A stretch of 64,000 nucleotides of DNA. Source: Alphaproteobacteria bacterium. Lineage in GTDB: Bacteria > Pseudomonadota > Alphaproteobacteria > Rhodobacterales > Rhodobacteraceae. The stretch's first letter is position 1; each line of letters begins with the position of its first letter. The notes beneath the pieces were generated by a model. It was given only the letters and a program-made list of their open reading frames with translations. It searched no databases and was not told where the DNA came from. Location: NCBI GenBank assembly GCA_030148665.1, contig JASBSZ010000013.1:1-64000 (forward strand), given 5' to 3'. Both the position numbers and the translations under genes were made by a program. Positions 39,126 through 49,991 of this stretch are shown here, one piece after another.

Positions 39126-39830
39126 ATGTCGATCTGGTCAAGAATTGCCGAGGCGATCTCGGCGCTTGCCAAGGGCGAAAGCCTTTCCCATGTATTTGAA
39201 CGCCTGCGCACCCCGCCCGAGCGCAGCGTTGCCTTTACCATTGCCGTGATCGCGCTGGGGGCCAAGATGGCCAAGGCCGACGGGCAGGTGACCAGGGATG
39301 AGGTGACCGCCTTTCGGCAGGTTTTCGTGATTCCCAAGGATGCCGAGGCCCAGGCCGCGCGGGTGTTCAACCTCGCCCGCCAGGATGTGACGGGCTATGA
39401 CGCCTATGCACGCTCGATCGCGCGGATGTTTCGCGACAACCCCGCCGTGCTGGAGGACCTTCTCGAAGGGCTGTTCTTCATCGCCACGGCGGATGGCGAA
39501 TTCCACCCCAAGGAACGGGAATTCCTGAAAAATGTTGCCGACATATTCGGCATCGGCGAGCGCTGCTTTCGCTCGCTTCAGACGCGCTATGCGCCTGATG
39601 CCCCGCAGGATGCCTATGCCGTTCTGGGGGTCGATCCCGACACCCCCATCGACGAGATCCGCCGCATCTGGCGCGAAAAGGTGCGCGAGACACATCCCGA
39701 CCGGATGCTGGCCCGCGGCGTGCCCGAAGAGGCGATCAAGCTGGCCACCGCGCGGCTGGTTGCCCTCAACCGCGCGTGGGAGGATATCAGCGCCCGCCAC
39801 GAACAACGCCAGCCTGCCGAGCAGGGCTGA
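39126..39830 (+). CDS. TerB-J domain protein (DjlA-like co-chaperone)
   Basis: 234 residues. A TerB-like helical domain with two acidic metal-type loops (KADGQVTRDE, TADGEFHPKE) spans about 35-155. A C-terminal J domain spans 160-225 with the HPD motif at 190-192 and DAYAVLGVDPDTPIDEIRR. This is the DjlA architecture without its membrane anchor, so it probably stimulates DnaK ATPase in the cytosol. An AGGAGG ribosome site precedes the ATG. The stop overlaps the next start (TGATG). Confidence 0.9.
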   Translation: MSIWSRIAEAISALAKGESLSHVFERLRTPPERSVAFTIAVIALGAKMAKADGQVTRDEVTAFRQVFVIPKDAEAQAARVFNLARQDVTGYDAYARSIARMFRDNPAVLEDLLEGLFFIATADGEFHPKEREFLKNVADIFGIGERCFRSLQTRYAPDAPQDAYAVLGVDPDTPIDEIRRIWREKVRETHPDRMLARGVPEEAIKLATARLVALNRAWEDISARHEQRQPAEQG

Positions 39831-40879
39831 TGCGAATCGCGACCTGGAATGTCGAATGGTTCTCCAGCCTTTTCGACAGTGATGACAGGTTGCTTGTCGA
39901 TGACGAATGGTCGGGCCGCCAGAACGTCACCCGTGCCCAGCAGGTTGAATCCATCGCCAAGGTGATGGTCGCGCTCGATGCCGATGCGCTGATGGTGATC
40001 GAGGCCCCCAATACCGGCAACGGCCAGTCCTCGGTCAGGGCGCTGGAAAACTTTGCGGCGGCTTTCGGGCTGCGCATCAGCCGCGCGCTCGGCGGGTTTC
40101 CCACCGAGACGCAGCAGGAAATCACCCTGATGTATGACCCTCGGGTCTGCTCGGGCCGGCACGATCCCGTTGGCCAGCCAGGTGCGGCCGCCGTCGATCA
40201 GGAGGCGCCGCGTTTTGACGGCACCTTTCATATCGATCTGGATGTCGATCGCCTGAACGAGGCGATCCGTTTTTCCAAGCCGCCGCTCGAGGTCGATTTT
40301 CACCCGCTTGGCGGCCCGCCCATCCGCCTGATCGGGGTGCATGCCAAATCCAAGGCCCCGCACGGCGCCAGGACACTGGCCGAGCAGATCCGCATTTCCA
40401 TCGACAACCGGCGCAAGCAGCTGGCCCAGTGCATCTGGATCCGCGCGCGTGTCGAATATCACCTGAAACGCGGCGACAGCCTGATCGTGCTGGGCGATTT
40501 CAATGACGGCCCCGGTCTGGACGAATATGAACGTCTTTTCGGCCATTCCGGGGTGGAAATCGTCATGGGCTGCGATGGTGACGAATCCATGATGCTGTTT
40601 GATCCCAATGCCCGGCGCGCGATGTCGCCGCGCAGCAGCGGACGCCCCGCCACCGCGCGGTTCTTCATTCCCGAACACGGCACCTATCTGAACGCGTTGC
40701 TCGATTATGTCATGGTCTCGCCGGATCTGCGCAAATGCGCGCGCGGCTGGCGCATCTGGCACCCCTTTGACGACCCGAAATGCTTTGCCGACCCCGAGCT
40801 GCGCGAGGCCCTGTTGAGCGCATCCGACCACTTTCCGGTCAGCGTCGATCTTGAAATTTCCGATATCGACGCCACCTGA
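39830..40879 (+). CDS. Endonuclease/exonuclease/phosphatase-fold protein
   Basis: 349 residues. MRIATWNVEWF, the metal-binding VIEAPNTG (Glu), a substrate histidine in IGVHAKSKAP, LGDFNDGPG (Asp/Asn) and the final SDHFPV are the catalytic landmarks of the EEP superfamily. It may hydrolyse nucleic acid, phospholipid or another phosphodiester. Coupled translationally to the TerB-J gene by a one-base ATG/TGA overlap. Confidence 0.85.
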   Translation: MRIATWNVEWFSSLFDSDDRLLVDDEWSGRQNVTRAQQVESIAKVMVALDADALMVIEAPNTGNGQSSVRALENFAAAFGLRISRALGGFPTETQQEITLMYDPRVCSGRHDPVGQPGAAAVDQEAPRFDGTFHIDLDVDRLNEAIRFSKPPLEVDFHPLGGPPIRLIGVHAKSKAPHGARTLAEQIRISIDNRRKQLAQCIWIRARVEYHLKRGDSLIVLGDFNDGPGLDEYERLFGHSGVEIVMGCDGDESMMLFDPNARRAMSPRSSGRPATARFFIPEHGTYLNALLDYVMVSPDLRKCARGWRIWHPFDDPKCFADPELREALLSASDHFPVSVDLEISDIDAT

Positions 40880-40886
40880 AGGGGTG

Positions 40887-40919
40887 ACAGGGTGCCCGCC
40901 ATGTGCGGGTGCGCCCTGT
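40887..40919 (+). terminator. Hairpin after the EEP gene
   Basis: ACAGGG...CCCTGT outer stem with an inner CCCGC/GCGGG stem, starting 8 bases after the stop. No T-tract follows, so it is a possible Rho-assisted 3' end or stabilising structure rather than a standard terminator. Confidence 0.45.
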
Positions 40920-41045
40920 AACAAGGGGCTGGTTGCTCGCTACACCACAGCGTGACAGGGGTTCATTGCAGGCGTGCCTTGAATCCCCCCGGTGCCTGCC
41001 CTTATGTGAGGGCCGACAGAATCCTCACAACAGGCAGGCATCAAC

Positions 41046-42881
41046 ATGTTCACACATCCCGCATTCGCCCCCGAGATCTTCCGTGATGCAGGCGAGGCCG
41101 CCAACGGCGCCGCGCTGGGCGATCTGCCGGAATGGAACCTGACCGACCTGTACACAGCCCCCGACGCGCCCGAACTCGCGCGCGATCTGGAATGGCTGGG
41201 CAAGGAATGTTCTGTTTTTGCCGCCGATTACGAGGGCAAGCTGGCAGATGCCGATGCCGACACCCTGCTGCAGGCCATCCGGCGCTATGAAAAGATCCAG
41301 AACGTTTCTGGCCGGATCATGTCCTATGCGGGGCTGCGCTATTACCAGAACACGACCGACGCCGAGCGGGCCAAGTTCCTGTCCGACATGCAGGGCCAGA
41401 TCACCGACATGTCGGCGGCGCTGGTGTTCTTCTCGCTCGAGGTCAACCGCATCAACGACGCGCGCCTTGATGCCATGATCGCGGAAAACGCCGATCTGGC
41501 CCGCTACTGGCCGGTGCTGCGCCGGATGCGCGCGATGAAGCCCTATCAGCTGTCGGACGAGCTGGAAAAATTCCTGCACGATCAGTCGGTTGTCGGGGCG
41601 ACCGCGTGGAACCGCCTGTTTGACGAACACACCGCCGGGCTGACCTTCGATGTCGAGGGCGAGACGCTCAACCTCGAATCCACCCTCAACCTGCTGACCG
41701 ACCACGACCGCGCCCGGCGCGAATCCGGTGCACGCGCCCTTGCCGCCGTGTTCACGAGCGAACTGCCGCTATACGCGCGCATCACCAACACGCTGGCCAA
41801 GGAAAAGGAAATCGAGGATCGCTGGCGCAAGCTGCCCACCCCGCAGATGGCGCGCCACCTTGCCAATGACGTGGAACCCGAGGTCGTGCAGGCGTTGCGC
41901 GATGCGGTGGTGAATGCCTATCCCCGCCTCAGCCACCGCTACTATGCGCTCAAGGCCCGCTGGCTGGGGCTGGAAAAGCTGGAAATCTGGGATCGCAACG
42001 CGCCCTTGCCGCAGGAAACGCCTGAAACCATCGGCTGGGACAAGGCGCGCAACACGGTGCTTGAGGCCTATGGCGATTTCGATCCGCGCATGGCCGAGAT
42101 TGCCGAACCCTTTTTCGACCGTGGCTGGATCGACGCCGCCACCAAGCCGGGCAAGGCACCGGGCGCATTTGCGCACCCCACCGTCACCGATGTGCACCCC
42201 TATGTGATGCTGAATTATCTGGGCAAGCCGCGCGACGTGATGACGCTGGCCCACGAGCTGGGCCACGGCGTGCACCAGGTGCTGGCCGCGGGGCAGGGGG
42301 AATTGCTGTCGTCAACGCCGCTGACACTTGCCGAAACCGCATCCGTGTTCGGCGAGATGCTGACCTTCCGCAAGCTGCTGGCGCAGGCCCCCGATCAGGC
42401 CACGCGCAAGACGCTGCTGGCCGGCAAGGTCGAGGACATGATCAACACCGTCGTGCGCCAGATCGCGTTCTATGACTTCGAATGCAAGCTGCACGCCGCC
42501 CGCGCCAAGGGCGAGCTGACGCCCGACGACATCAACGCCCTGTGGATGAGCGTGCAGGCCGAAAGCCTGGGCCCGGTGTTCGACTATATGGACGGCTATG
42601 AAACCTTCTGGGCCTATATTCCGCATTTCATCCACTCGCCTTTTTATGTCTATGCCTATGCCTTTGGCGATGGGCTGGTGAACGCGCTGTATGCGGTTTA
42701 CGAAAAGGGCGATGCGGATTTTCAGGAAAAATATTTCGACATGCTGCGTGCAGGCGGCGCGAAACACCACAAGGAATTGCTGGCCCCCTTCGGGCTGGAC
42801 GCATCCGACCCGGCCTTCTGGGACAAGGGGCTGTCGATGATCGCCGGCATGATCGACGAGCTCGAGTCGATGGAGGGCTGA
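41046..42881 (+). CDS. pepF: Oligoendopeptidase F (M3 zinc peptidase)
   Basis: 611 residues. Zinc motif HELGH (H403, E404, H407) in LAHELGHGVHQ with the second glutamate in LAETASVFGEMLTF. PEWNLTDLY near the N-terminus and the C-terminal YVYAYAFGDGLV block are typical of the pepF/M3 group. It cleaves peptides of about 7-17 residues in the cytosol. Monocistronic. Confidence 0.95.
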   Translation: MFTHPAFAPEIFRDAGEAANGAALGDLPEWNLTDLYTAPDAPELARDLEWLGKECSVFAADYEGKLADADADTLLQAIRRYEKIQNVSGRIMSYAGLRYYQNTTDAERAKFLSDMQGQITDMSAALVFFSLEVNRINDARLDAMIAENADLARYWPVLRRMRAMKPYQLSDELEKFLHDQSVVGATAWNRLFDEHTAGLTFDVEGETLNLESTLNLLTDHDRARRESGARALAAVFTSELPLYARITNTLAKEKEIEDRWRKLPTPQMARHLANDVEPEVVQALRDAVVNAYPRLSHRYYALKARWLGLEKLEIWDRNAPLPQETPETIGWDKARNTVLEAYGDFDPRMAEIAEPFFDRGWIDAATKPGKAPGAFAHPTVTDVHPYVMLNYLGKPRDVMTLAHELGHGVHQVLAAGQGELLSSTPLTLAETASVFGEMLTFRKLLAQAPDQATRKTLLAGKVEDMINTVVRQIAFYDFECKLHAARAKGELTPDDINALWMSVQAESLGPVFDYMDGYETFWAYIPHFIHSPFYVYAYAFGDGLVNALYAVYEKGDADFQEKYFDMLRAGGAKHHKELLAPFGLDASDPAFWDKGLSMIAGMIDELESMEG

Positions 42882-43003
42882 TTGCCCTTCAGGGGCCGAA
42901 CCTTGGCCTCAGGCGGGCAGGGGGCCGATTGCTTGGCCGATTGCTTGCAGGCCGTGATCCGGGTCTTGCCGGGGCGCGGGCCACGGCAGGACCCGCCCCG
43001 CCG

Positions 43004-43555
43004 CTATCTCAGGATGCGGGTGTATTTGGTGCCTTCCAGCGTGGCGCCCACCAGCAGCCCCGCGCGGCCGTAGATCAGCGCCACCACCGGCGAGCGCAGC
43101 TTGGTCGTGTCGATGGCCAGGTTGTCACCCTTGTTCTTGACGACATAGGCAACATCGGCACCCAGCTGCCAGCCGGGCGAGTTGCGGAAATCCGAAAGCG
43201 AGGATTCGTTCATGAAGAAAAGGGTATGGGCATATTGCTGGATCCCCAGCTGGAACCCCCAGCTGCCCTGGGCCATGGAATAATAGCCCACCGGCGCGCC
43301 TCCGATCAGCAGGGCCCCTTCGCCATAGGCCCCGCCGAAACCGAATCCGGCGCGCGTGATGGTCGGCATGACCAGCATCCCCGCCGCCCGGTCGGCCAGA
43401 TCGCGCGAACCCGGCACCTCCTTGTACATCTGCTGAAGCGCCAGTTCGACCCGATAGTCGATGCGTGCGCTGCGGGTGTTTCCGATGCCGTTGCCACAGG
43501 CGGCCAGGGTTACGCCTGCGCCTGCCAGAAAGGTGCGACGGGTCCATTTGCTCAT
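43004..43555 (-). CDS. SYLF-domain lipoprotein (YSC84-like)
   Basis: 183 residues. The twin-arginine signal RRTFLAGAGVTLAAC ends in a lipobox with the acylated cysteine at about residue 20. The mature part, AAGMLVMPTITRAGFGFGGAYGEGALLIGG, QGSWGFQLGIQQYAHTLFFM and a glycine-rich barrel-like end, is the SYLF (Ysc84) domain, which binds lipids in eukaryotic relatives. Probably anchored in the periplasm. A GAGGAA ribosome site precedes the ATG. Confidence 0.87.
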   Translation of the reverse strand: MSKWTRRTFLAGAGVTLAACGNGIGNTRSARIDYRVELALQQMYKEVPGSRDLADRAAGMLVMPTITRAGFGFGGAYGEGALLIGGAPVGYYSMAQGSWGFQLGIQQYAHTLFFMNESSLSDFRNSPGWQLGADVAYVVKNKGDNLAIDTTKLRSPVVALIYGRAGLLVGATLEGTKYTRILR

Positions 43556-43691
43556 GGGGGTTCCTCGATTGCTGCTCTTGCCCGGTTCATAGCCGTGATT
43601 GCGCCAAGTATAGGTGATTCAGAAAGCACTGTCACCATATCCGGTAGCTGCCGCCGGGGGATGGGCAAATTCCCGCCGGGCGGCGTGTGCC

Positions 43692-44723
<1,032 letters not shown>

Positions 44724-44763
44724 TCATTGCCATGATGCAGGCGTATTTCACAAGGCGATATCC

Positions 44764-44830
44764 CGATTTTGGGGTGGAATTTCCCCGGCGACTCATTAGT
44801 GTGCGCCCAAAATCGCCAAACAAAATCGCC
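44764..44830. promoter_or_regulatory. Inverted and direct repeats between hemB and the mfd-linked gene
   Basis: CGATTTTGGG (44764-44773) and its exact complement CCCAAAATCG (44806-44815) are 32 bases apart. The core CAAAATCGCC occurs again 13 bases later (44821-44830). Three copies of one 8-10 base word in a divergent promoter suggest binding of a regulator. Confidence 0.45.
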
Positions 44831-44851
44831 GAACACGGGCAGGCAGCGACC

Positions 44852-45388
44852 TTGGACTGGTATTCGAACATTCTCGAAATCATCGACATGCGATCCTTCA
44901 CCAGCATCTGGTACTGGATCATGCTGGCGGTGCTGTGGTCGACAACCGCACACTGGACGCTGGGCGTGCCCTATGATGTCGTGACACGTGCCCGTCGTGC
45001 AGGCGGTGGAAAAGGGGGCGGCGGCGCACAGGCGGATCTGGAAACCCTCGTGCGGGTCAACTGCAACCGCATCACTCATATCATGGATGTTTCGGGGGTG
45101 TGGATCGTCAGCCTTGCCTTCTTTCTGCTGACCGGGCTTGCCATCCTCGGTTTCTGGTACGGGATCGAGCTGGCCCAGGCGGTATTCCTGATCGCTGCGC
45201 CGTGGTCGCTGGTGGCGGCCATGTCGGTGCGCCATGCCCGCGCCATCCGCAGCCGTGCCGAGCAGGGCGAGACGTTGCGCCGCCATATCGGCCGGCTGCG
45301 TTTCTACAACCAGGTGATCGGGCTGGTGTCGATCTTTGTCACCGCCTTCTGGGGCATGTGGTTCAATCTCAGCGCATCCGTGTTATGA
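44852..45388 (+). CDS. Membrane protein linked to mfd, unknown function
   Basis: 178 residues from a TTG (LDWYSNILEIIDMRSF); an ATG at 44732 would add 40 atypical residues across the repeat region. About three to four hydrophobic spans: SIWYWIMLAVLWSTTAHWTLGV, VWIVSLAFFLLTGLAILGF, AVFLIAAPWSLVAAM and VIGLVSIFVTAFWGMWF. I recall relatives in this order carrying the label 'component of SufBCD complex', but nothing in the sequence supports an iron-sulfur role. It is followed after 49 bases by mfd. Confidence 0.75.
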   Translation: MDWYSNILEIIDMRSFTSIWYWIMLAVLWSTTAHWTLGVPYDVVTRARRAGGGKGGGGAQADLETLVRVNCNRITHIMDVSGVWIVSLAFFLLTGLAILGFWYGIELAQAVFLIAAPWSLVAAMSVRHARAIRSRAEQGETLRRHIGRLRFYNQVIGLVSIFVTAFWGMWFNLSASVL

Positions 45389-45437
45389 CCGCACCGCCCT
45401 TGCGGCCGCGCCGCATGATGCTGTAGCTCTCGGGTCC

Positions 45438-48400
45438 ATGTCTGCAAACACGCATAATCAGGTTCTGACCGTATCCGGCGCGCCCGAGGGCCTTGATGCC
45501 CGCCTGCTGGCCGAGCTGCTGCAAAAGCGCGGCAAGCCGGTCATTCATGTCGCGCGCAACGACAAGCGGCTTGAGGAAACCCGCCGCGCGCTGGAATTCG
45601 TGGTGCCGGGGCTGCCGGTATTCACCTTTCCGGCCTGGGACTGCCTGCCCTATGACCGGGTGTCGCCGAACGCCGATATTTCGGCCGCCCGCATGGCGCT
45701 GCTGGCGATGCTGGCGCGCGGGTTCAAGGGCGATTTCGTGCTGCTGACCACGGTCAACGCCGTCACCCAGCGTGTGCCGAGGCGGGCCTTGATGCGCGAT
45801 GCCGCCTTTACCGCCACGGTCGGCCAGCGCATCGACGAGGGCGCCTTGCGCGCATTCCTGGTGCGCATGGGCTTTACCCAGGCCCCGACGGTGACCGAGC
45901 CGGGCGATTATGCCATTCGCGGCGGTCTGATCGACGTGTTCCCGCCGGGCGACAGCGGCCCCGTGCGGCTGGATCTGTTCGGCGATGTGCTGGATGCCGC
46001 GCGCCGTTTCGACGTTGAAACCCAGCGTACCATCGAGCGCCTCGATCGGGTCGAGCTGGCGCCGGTGTCCGAGGTCATTCTGGACGAGGCCTCGATCACG
46101 CGCTTTCGCCAGAATTATCGGCTGGAATTCGGCGCGGCCGGCACCGACGACCCGCTATACGAGGCCGTCAGCGCCGGGCGCAAGCATCAGGGTGTGGAAC
46201 ATTGGGCGCCGTTCTTTCACGAAAGCATGGAAACCCTGTTCGACTATCTGCCCGAGGCGGTCATCTGTCTCGACGATCAGGCCACGCCCGTGCGGCTGGA
46301 ACGCTGGGCCACCATCACCGACCAGTACGAGGCGCGACTTGATGCGCTGAAAAACCGCGCGCGGCTGGACTCGGTTTACAAGCCCTGCCCGCCGCAGCTG
46401 CTGTATCTGGATGACGCGGCCTTTGGGCAGGCCACCGAGGGGCACGAGATGCGCCAGTTCGCGGTGCTGCCCCAGGCCATCGGGCTGAACGTGATCGACG
46501 CCGGCGGGCGCGTGGGCCGCGATTTCGCCCCCGAACGCCAGGCTGCGGAAACCGCCCTGTTTTCGGCGCTTGCCGACCATGCGCGCGCGCGCCTTGCCGA
46601 GGGCCATGTCATCATCGCCTCGTGGTCGGAAGGGGCACGCGAACGCCTGTCGCATCTGCTGGCCGACGAGGGGCTGGCCGGCACGCCGATTGCCAGCCTC
46701 GCCGATATGCCCGCGTTGCCGCCGGGGGGGCGGGGCGGGCTGTTTCTGGCCGTCTGGCCGCTGGAACACGGCTTTGTCGCGCCGGGCCTGACGGTGATTT
46801 CCGAACAGGACGTGCTGGGCCAGCGCCTGGTGCGCAAGCCGGGGCGCCGGCGGCGGGCCGAGAATTTCCTGACCGAGGTCAACGCCATCAGCCCCGGCGA
46901 TCTGGTGGTGCATGTCGATCACGGGATCGGCCGCTACAAGGGGCTGGAAACCGTCACCGCCGCCGGTGCGCCCCATGAATGTCTGGCGCTGGAATATGCC
47001 GGCGGTGACCGGCTGTATCTGCCGGTGGAAAATATCGAACTGCTGTCGCGCTATGGCCACGAGGAAGGGCTGCTTGATCGCCTCGGCACAGGTGCCTGGC
47101 AGGCCAAGAAGGCCCGCCTCAAGGAACGCATCCGCGAGATGGCCGACCGTCTGATCCGGGTGGCGGCGGAACGCGCGCTGCGCTCGGCCCCGGTGCCGGA
47201 GGTTTCCGATCACGAATACGATGCCTTTTGCGCGCGCTTTCCCTACAGCGAAACCGACGACCAGCTGCACGCGATCGAGGACGTTCTTGACGATCTGCGC
47301 GCCGGCAGGCCGATGGACCGGCTGATCTGCGGCGATGTGGGTTTCGGCAAGACCGAGGTCGCCCTGCGCGCCGCCTTTGTCGCCGCCATGAGCGGGGTTC
47401 AGGTGGCCGTTGTCGCCCCGACCACCCTGCTCGCGCGCCAGCATTTCCGCAGCTTCGAGGAACGTTTCCGCGGCTTGCCGATCACGGTGCGGGCGCTGTC
47501 GCGGTTTGTTTCGGCCAAACAGGCCGCCGAAACCCGTCTGGGGCTGGAAAAGGGCTCGGTCGATATCGTGGTGGGCACCCATGCGGTGCTGGCAAAAGCG
47601 GTGAAATTCCACAATCTGGGTCTGCTGGTCATCGACGAGGAACAGAAATTCGGTGTCCAGCACAAGGAGCGCCTGAAACAGCTGCGCAGCGACATCCATG
47701 TGCTGACGCTGACGGCAACGCCGATCCCGCGCACGCTGCAACTGTCGCTGTCGGGGGTGCGGGACCTGTCGATCATCGGCACGCCGCCCGTGGACCGGCT
47801 GGCGATCCGCACCTATGTTTCCGAATTCGACACCGTCACCATCCGCGAGGCATTGTTGCGCGAACATTATCGCGGCGGGCAGAGCTTTTTCGTCGTGCCG
47901 CGGGTTTCCGACCTGCCCGAGATCGAGGATTTCCTGCGCGACCATGTGCCCGAGGTTTCTTATGTGATCGCCCACGGCCAGATGGCGGCGGGCGAGCTCG
48001 ACAGCCGCATGAACGCCTTTTACGACGGAAAATATGACGTGCTGCTGGCCACGACCATCGTTGAAAGCGGCCTCGACATCCCCACCGCCAACACCATGAT
48101 CATCCACCGCGCCGACATGTTCGGCCTGTCGCAGCTGTATCAGATCCGCGGCCGGGTGGGGCGGTCAAAGACGCGCGCCTATGCCTATCTGACGACGCGC
48201 CCGCGCATGCGCCTGACGACGACGGCGCAAAAACGCCTGCGGGTGCTGGGCTCGATCGACAGCCTCGGCGCGGGCTTTGCGCTGGCCAGCCAGGATCTCG
48301 ATATCCGCGGCGCCGGCAACATCCTGGGCGAGGAACAGTCGGGCCAGGTGCGCGAGGTGGGGTATGAACTGTATCAATCCATGCTGGAAGAGGCGATCGC

Positions 48401-48896
48401 CAGGATGAAGGCGGGCGAGATCGAGGGCCTGCCCGACGCCGATGGCGACTGGTCGCCGCAGATCAACCTCGGCGTGCCGGTGCTGATCCCCGAGGATTAT
48501 GTGCCCGATCTCGACGTGCGCCTGGGCCTGTATCGCCGCCTTTCGGGGCTGAGGGAAAAGGTCGAACTCGAAGGCTTTGCCGCCGAGCTGATCGACCGTT
48601 TCGGCAAGCTGCCCAAAGAGGTCAGCATGCTGTTGAACATCGTGCGCATCAAGACCATGTGCAAACGCGCCGGCATTGCGCGCCTCGATGGCGGGCCAAA
48701 GGGCGCGGTGATCCGGTTTCATGACGACAGGTTTGCCAACCCTGCCGGTCTGGTGGCCTTTATCCAGGAACAGAAGGGGCTTGCGCGGGTCAAGGACAAC
48801 AAGATCATCGTGCGGCGCGACTGGCGCAAGACCGGAGACAAGGTAAAAGGCGCCTTTGCCATTGCCCGCGACCTTGCCAGTCATGCCAAGGGGTAA
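45438..48896 (+). CDS. mfd: Transcription-repair coupling factor
   Basis: 1152 residues. UvrB-like N-terminal domains (FPAWDCLPYDRVSPN), the RNA polymerase interaction domain (GDLVVHVDHGIGRYKGLE) and a RecG-like translocase with GDVGFGKTEVALRAAF, the DEEQ box VIDEEQKFGVQHKE, TATPIPRTLQLSLSG and the helicase motifs ATTIVESGLDIP and QIRGRVGRS. The C-terminal TRCF domain ends the protein. Mfd pushes stalled RNA polymerase off lesions and recruits UvrA. The start at MSANTHNQ is chosen to fit the family length (1148 in E. coli). Confidence 0.98.
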   Translation: MSANTHNQVLTVSGAPEGLDARLLAELLQKRGKPVIHVARNDKRLEETRRALEFVVPGLPVFTFPAWDCLPYDRVSPNADISAARMALLAMLARGFKGDFVLLTTVNAVTQRVPRRALMRDAAFTATVGQRIDEGALRAFLVRMGFTQAPTVTEPGDYAIRGGLIDVFPPGDSGPVRLDLFGDVLDAARRFDVETQRTIERLDRVELAPVSEVILDEASITRFRQNYRLEFGAAGTDDPLYEAVSAGRKHQGVEHWAPFFHESMETLFDYLPEAVICLDDQATPVRLERWATITDQYEARLDALKNRARLDSVYKPCPPQLLYLDDAAFGQATEGHEMRQFAVLPQAIGLNVIDAGGRVGRDFAPERQAAETALFSALADHARARLAEGHVIIASWSEGARERLSHLLADEGLAGTPIASLADMPALPPGGRGGLFLAVWPLEHGFVAPGLTVISEQDVLGQRLVRKPGRRRRAENFLTEVNAISPGDLVVHVDHGIGRYKGLETVTAAGAPHECLALEYAGGDRLYLPVENIELLSRYGHEEGLLDRLGTGAWQAKKARLKERIREMADRLIRVAAERALRSAPVPEVSDHEYDAFCARFPYSETDDQLHAIEDVLDDLRAGRPMDRLICGDVGFGKTEVALRAAFVAAMSGVQVAVVAPTTLLARQHFRSFEERFRGLPITVRALSRFVSAKQAAETRLGLEKGSVDIVVGTHAVLAKAVKFHNLGLLVIDEEQKFGVQHKERLKQLRSDIHVLTLTATPIPRTLQLSLSGVRDLSIIGTPPVDRLAIRTYVSEFDTVTIREALLREHYRGGQSFFVVPRVSDLPEIEDFLRDHVPEVSYVIAHGQMAAGELDSRMNAFYDGKYDVLLATTIVESGLDIPTANTMIIHRADMFGLSQLYQIRGRVGRSKTRAYAYLTTRPRMRLTTTAQKRLRVLGSIDSLGAGFALASQDLDIRGAGNILGEEQSGQVREVGYELYQSMLEEAIARMKAGEIEGLPDADGDWSPQINLGVPVLIPEDYVPDLDVRLGLYRRLSGLREKVELEGFAAELIDRFGKLPKEVSMLLNIVRIKTMCKRAGIARLDGGPKGAVIRFHDDRFANPAGLVAFIQEQKGLARVKDNKIIVRRDWRKTGDKVKGAFAIARDLASHAKG

Positions 48897-48917
48897 GAGA
48901 GGCCGCGCTCAGCTGTC

Positions 48918-49541
48918 TTATTGCGTAATTTCCCGCACCATGCCCGAGGGCTCCTGCCCCCCATCCTCGATCCGCTTGCGCCCGGTGACCATGGAAACGA
49001 CCAGATTTTCCCGGTGACGCAGGCTGGCAAGGGCAACACCGGCCAGGTGCAGCGTGATCAGCCCCAGCATGATCCGCACCACCAGCCAATGCGCATCCTC
49101 GACCCAGGCAACGCCGAAATAGCGGTCGGTGGTCATCATCCAGCCGGTCACGGCGCTGGCAATCATGCCCGCCATCAGCGCCAGAACCATCGCACCGCCG
49201 GCCGGGTTGTGGCCCATATGCCGCGCCTCGCGCCCCCGCGCCATGGCAGCCAGATAGCCCAGCACATGCGCCGGATGTTTCACGAAATCGGAAAACCGCG
49301 CGTGCCGTGGCCCGACAAAGCCCCAGAAAACCCGGATCACGACAAGGGCCGCCGCCAGATAGCCGACCCAGTGATGCAGCGTGCCGCCCCGCCAGACCGG
49401 CGAAAACCAGGCAATGGCAAAGCTGCCTGCCAGCGACCAGTGAAAGATGCGCACCAACGGGTCCCAGACGCGCGCCATCCGTGGATGACGCGCGCCCGTT
49501 TCTGCCCGACAGGTCGGATCAGTTTTCGCCGGCTTCGGCAT
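48918..49541 (-). CDS. Cytochrome b561-type membrane protein
   Basis: 207 residues. VWDPLVRIFHWSLAGSFAIAW, LHHWVGYLAAALVVIRVFWGFVG, HPAHVLGYL and IMLGLITLHLAGVALASL supply four helices with the histidines expected to bind two haems, as in di-haem cytochromes of the b561/YceJ and Ni/Fe-hydrogenase b-subunit type. Probably an electron carrier for a periplasmic or diffusible partner. The ATG overlaps the PepSY gene by 23 bases with AAAAGG upstream, so translation is likely coupled. Confidence 0.88.
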   Translation of the reverse strand: MPKPAKTDPTCRAETGARHPRMARVWDPLVRIFHWSLAGSFAIAWFSPVWRGGTLHHWVGYLAAALVVIRVFWGFVGPRHARFSDFVKHPAHVLGYLAAMARGREARHMGHNPAGGAMVLALMAGMIASAVTGWMMTTDRYFGVAWVEDAHWLVVRIMLGLITLHLAGVALASLRHRENLVVSMVTGRKRIEDGGQEPSGMVREITQ

Positions 49542-49794
49542 TGGACACCTTTTCAAAGGTCCTGGCGTTGTAGGCGGCGACCGTGCGCTCGCCGCTGGCG
49601 GTGATGCCATAGACCTCGTAGCAACCGTTTTCGACCTTGATCCGGCGCACCTTCATGCCGCTCTTTTCCAGCTTGGCCTTCAGGGCGGATGTCGGCTGGA
49701 ACTGCGAGGCGGGCGCCTTCGAGCAGCTGCCTTCGGCAAATGCGGGAACGGCGAACAGGGCGACAGCCGCCGCGATGGTAAGCGAACGATACAT
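49519..49794 (-). CDS. Small secreted PepSY-like protein
   Basis: 91 residues with a clear signal peptide (MYRSLTIAAAVALFAVPAFA). The mature part, LKAKLEKSGMKVRRIKVENGCYEVYGITASGERTVAAYNARTFEKV, matches the PepSY fold, a small domain often paired with cytochrome b561 genes. The start with an AAGGA site is preferred over a longer frame. It forms an operon with the cytochrome gene. Confidence 0.85.
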   Translation of the reverse strand: MYRSLTIAAAVALFAVPAFAEGSCSKAPASQFQPTSALKAKLEKSGMKVRRIKVENGCYEVYGITASGERTVAAYNARTFEKVSNAEAGEN

Positions 49795-49991
49795 TTTCGG
49801 TTTTCCTTGTTTGGAGGTGGGGGTTTCCCGCCTGTTTGTCTGGATGGTGGTGGCCTGCTGCAAAAGGCGGCCACGCTTGCAGACCTAGGGGGCAAAGCTG
49901 ACGCCAAGCTGAACGGAACGCTCACGCCGCGCTCCCGGGCGTTCACGACAGGTTGAAGGGCGCGGTGGCGGTCTCTGGTGCCGGTATCGTG

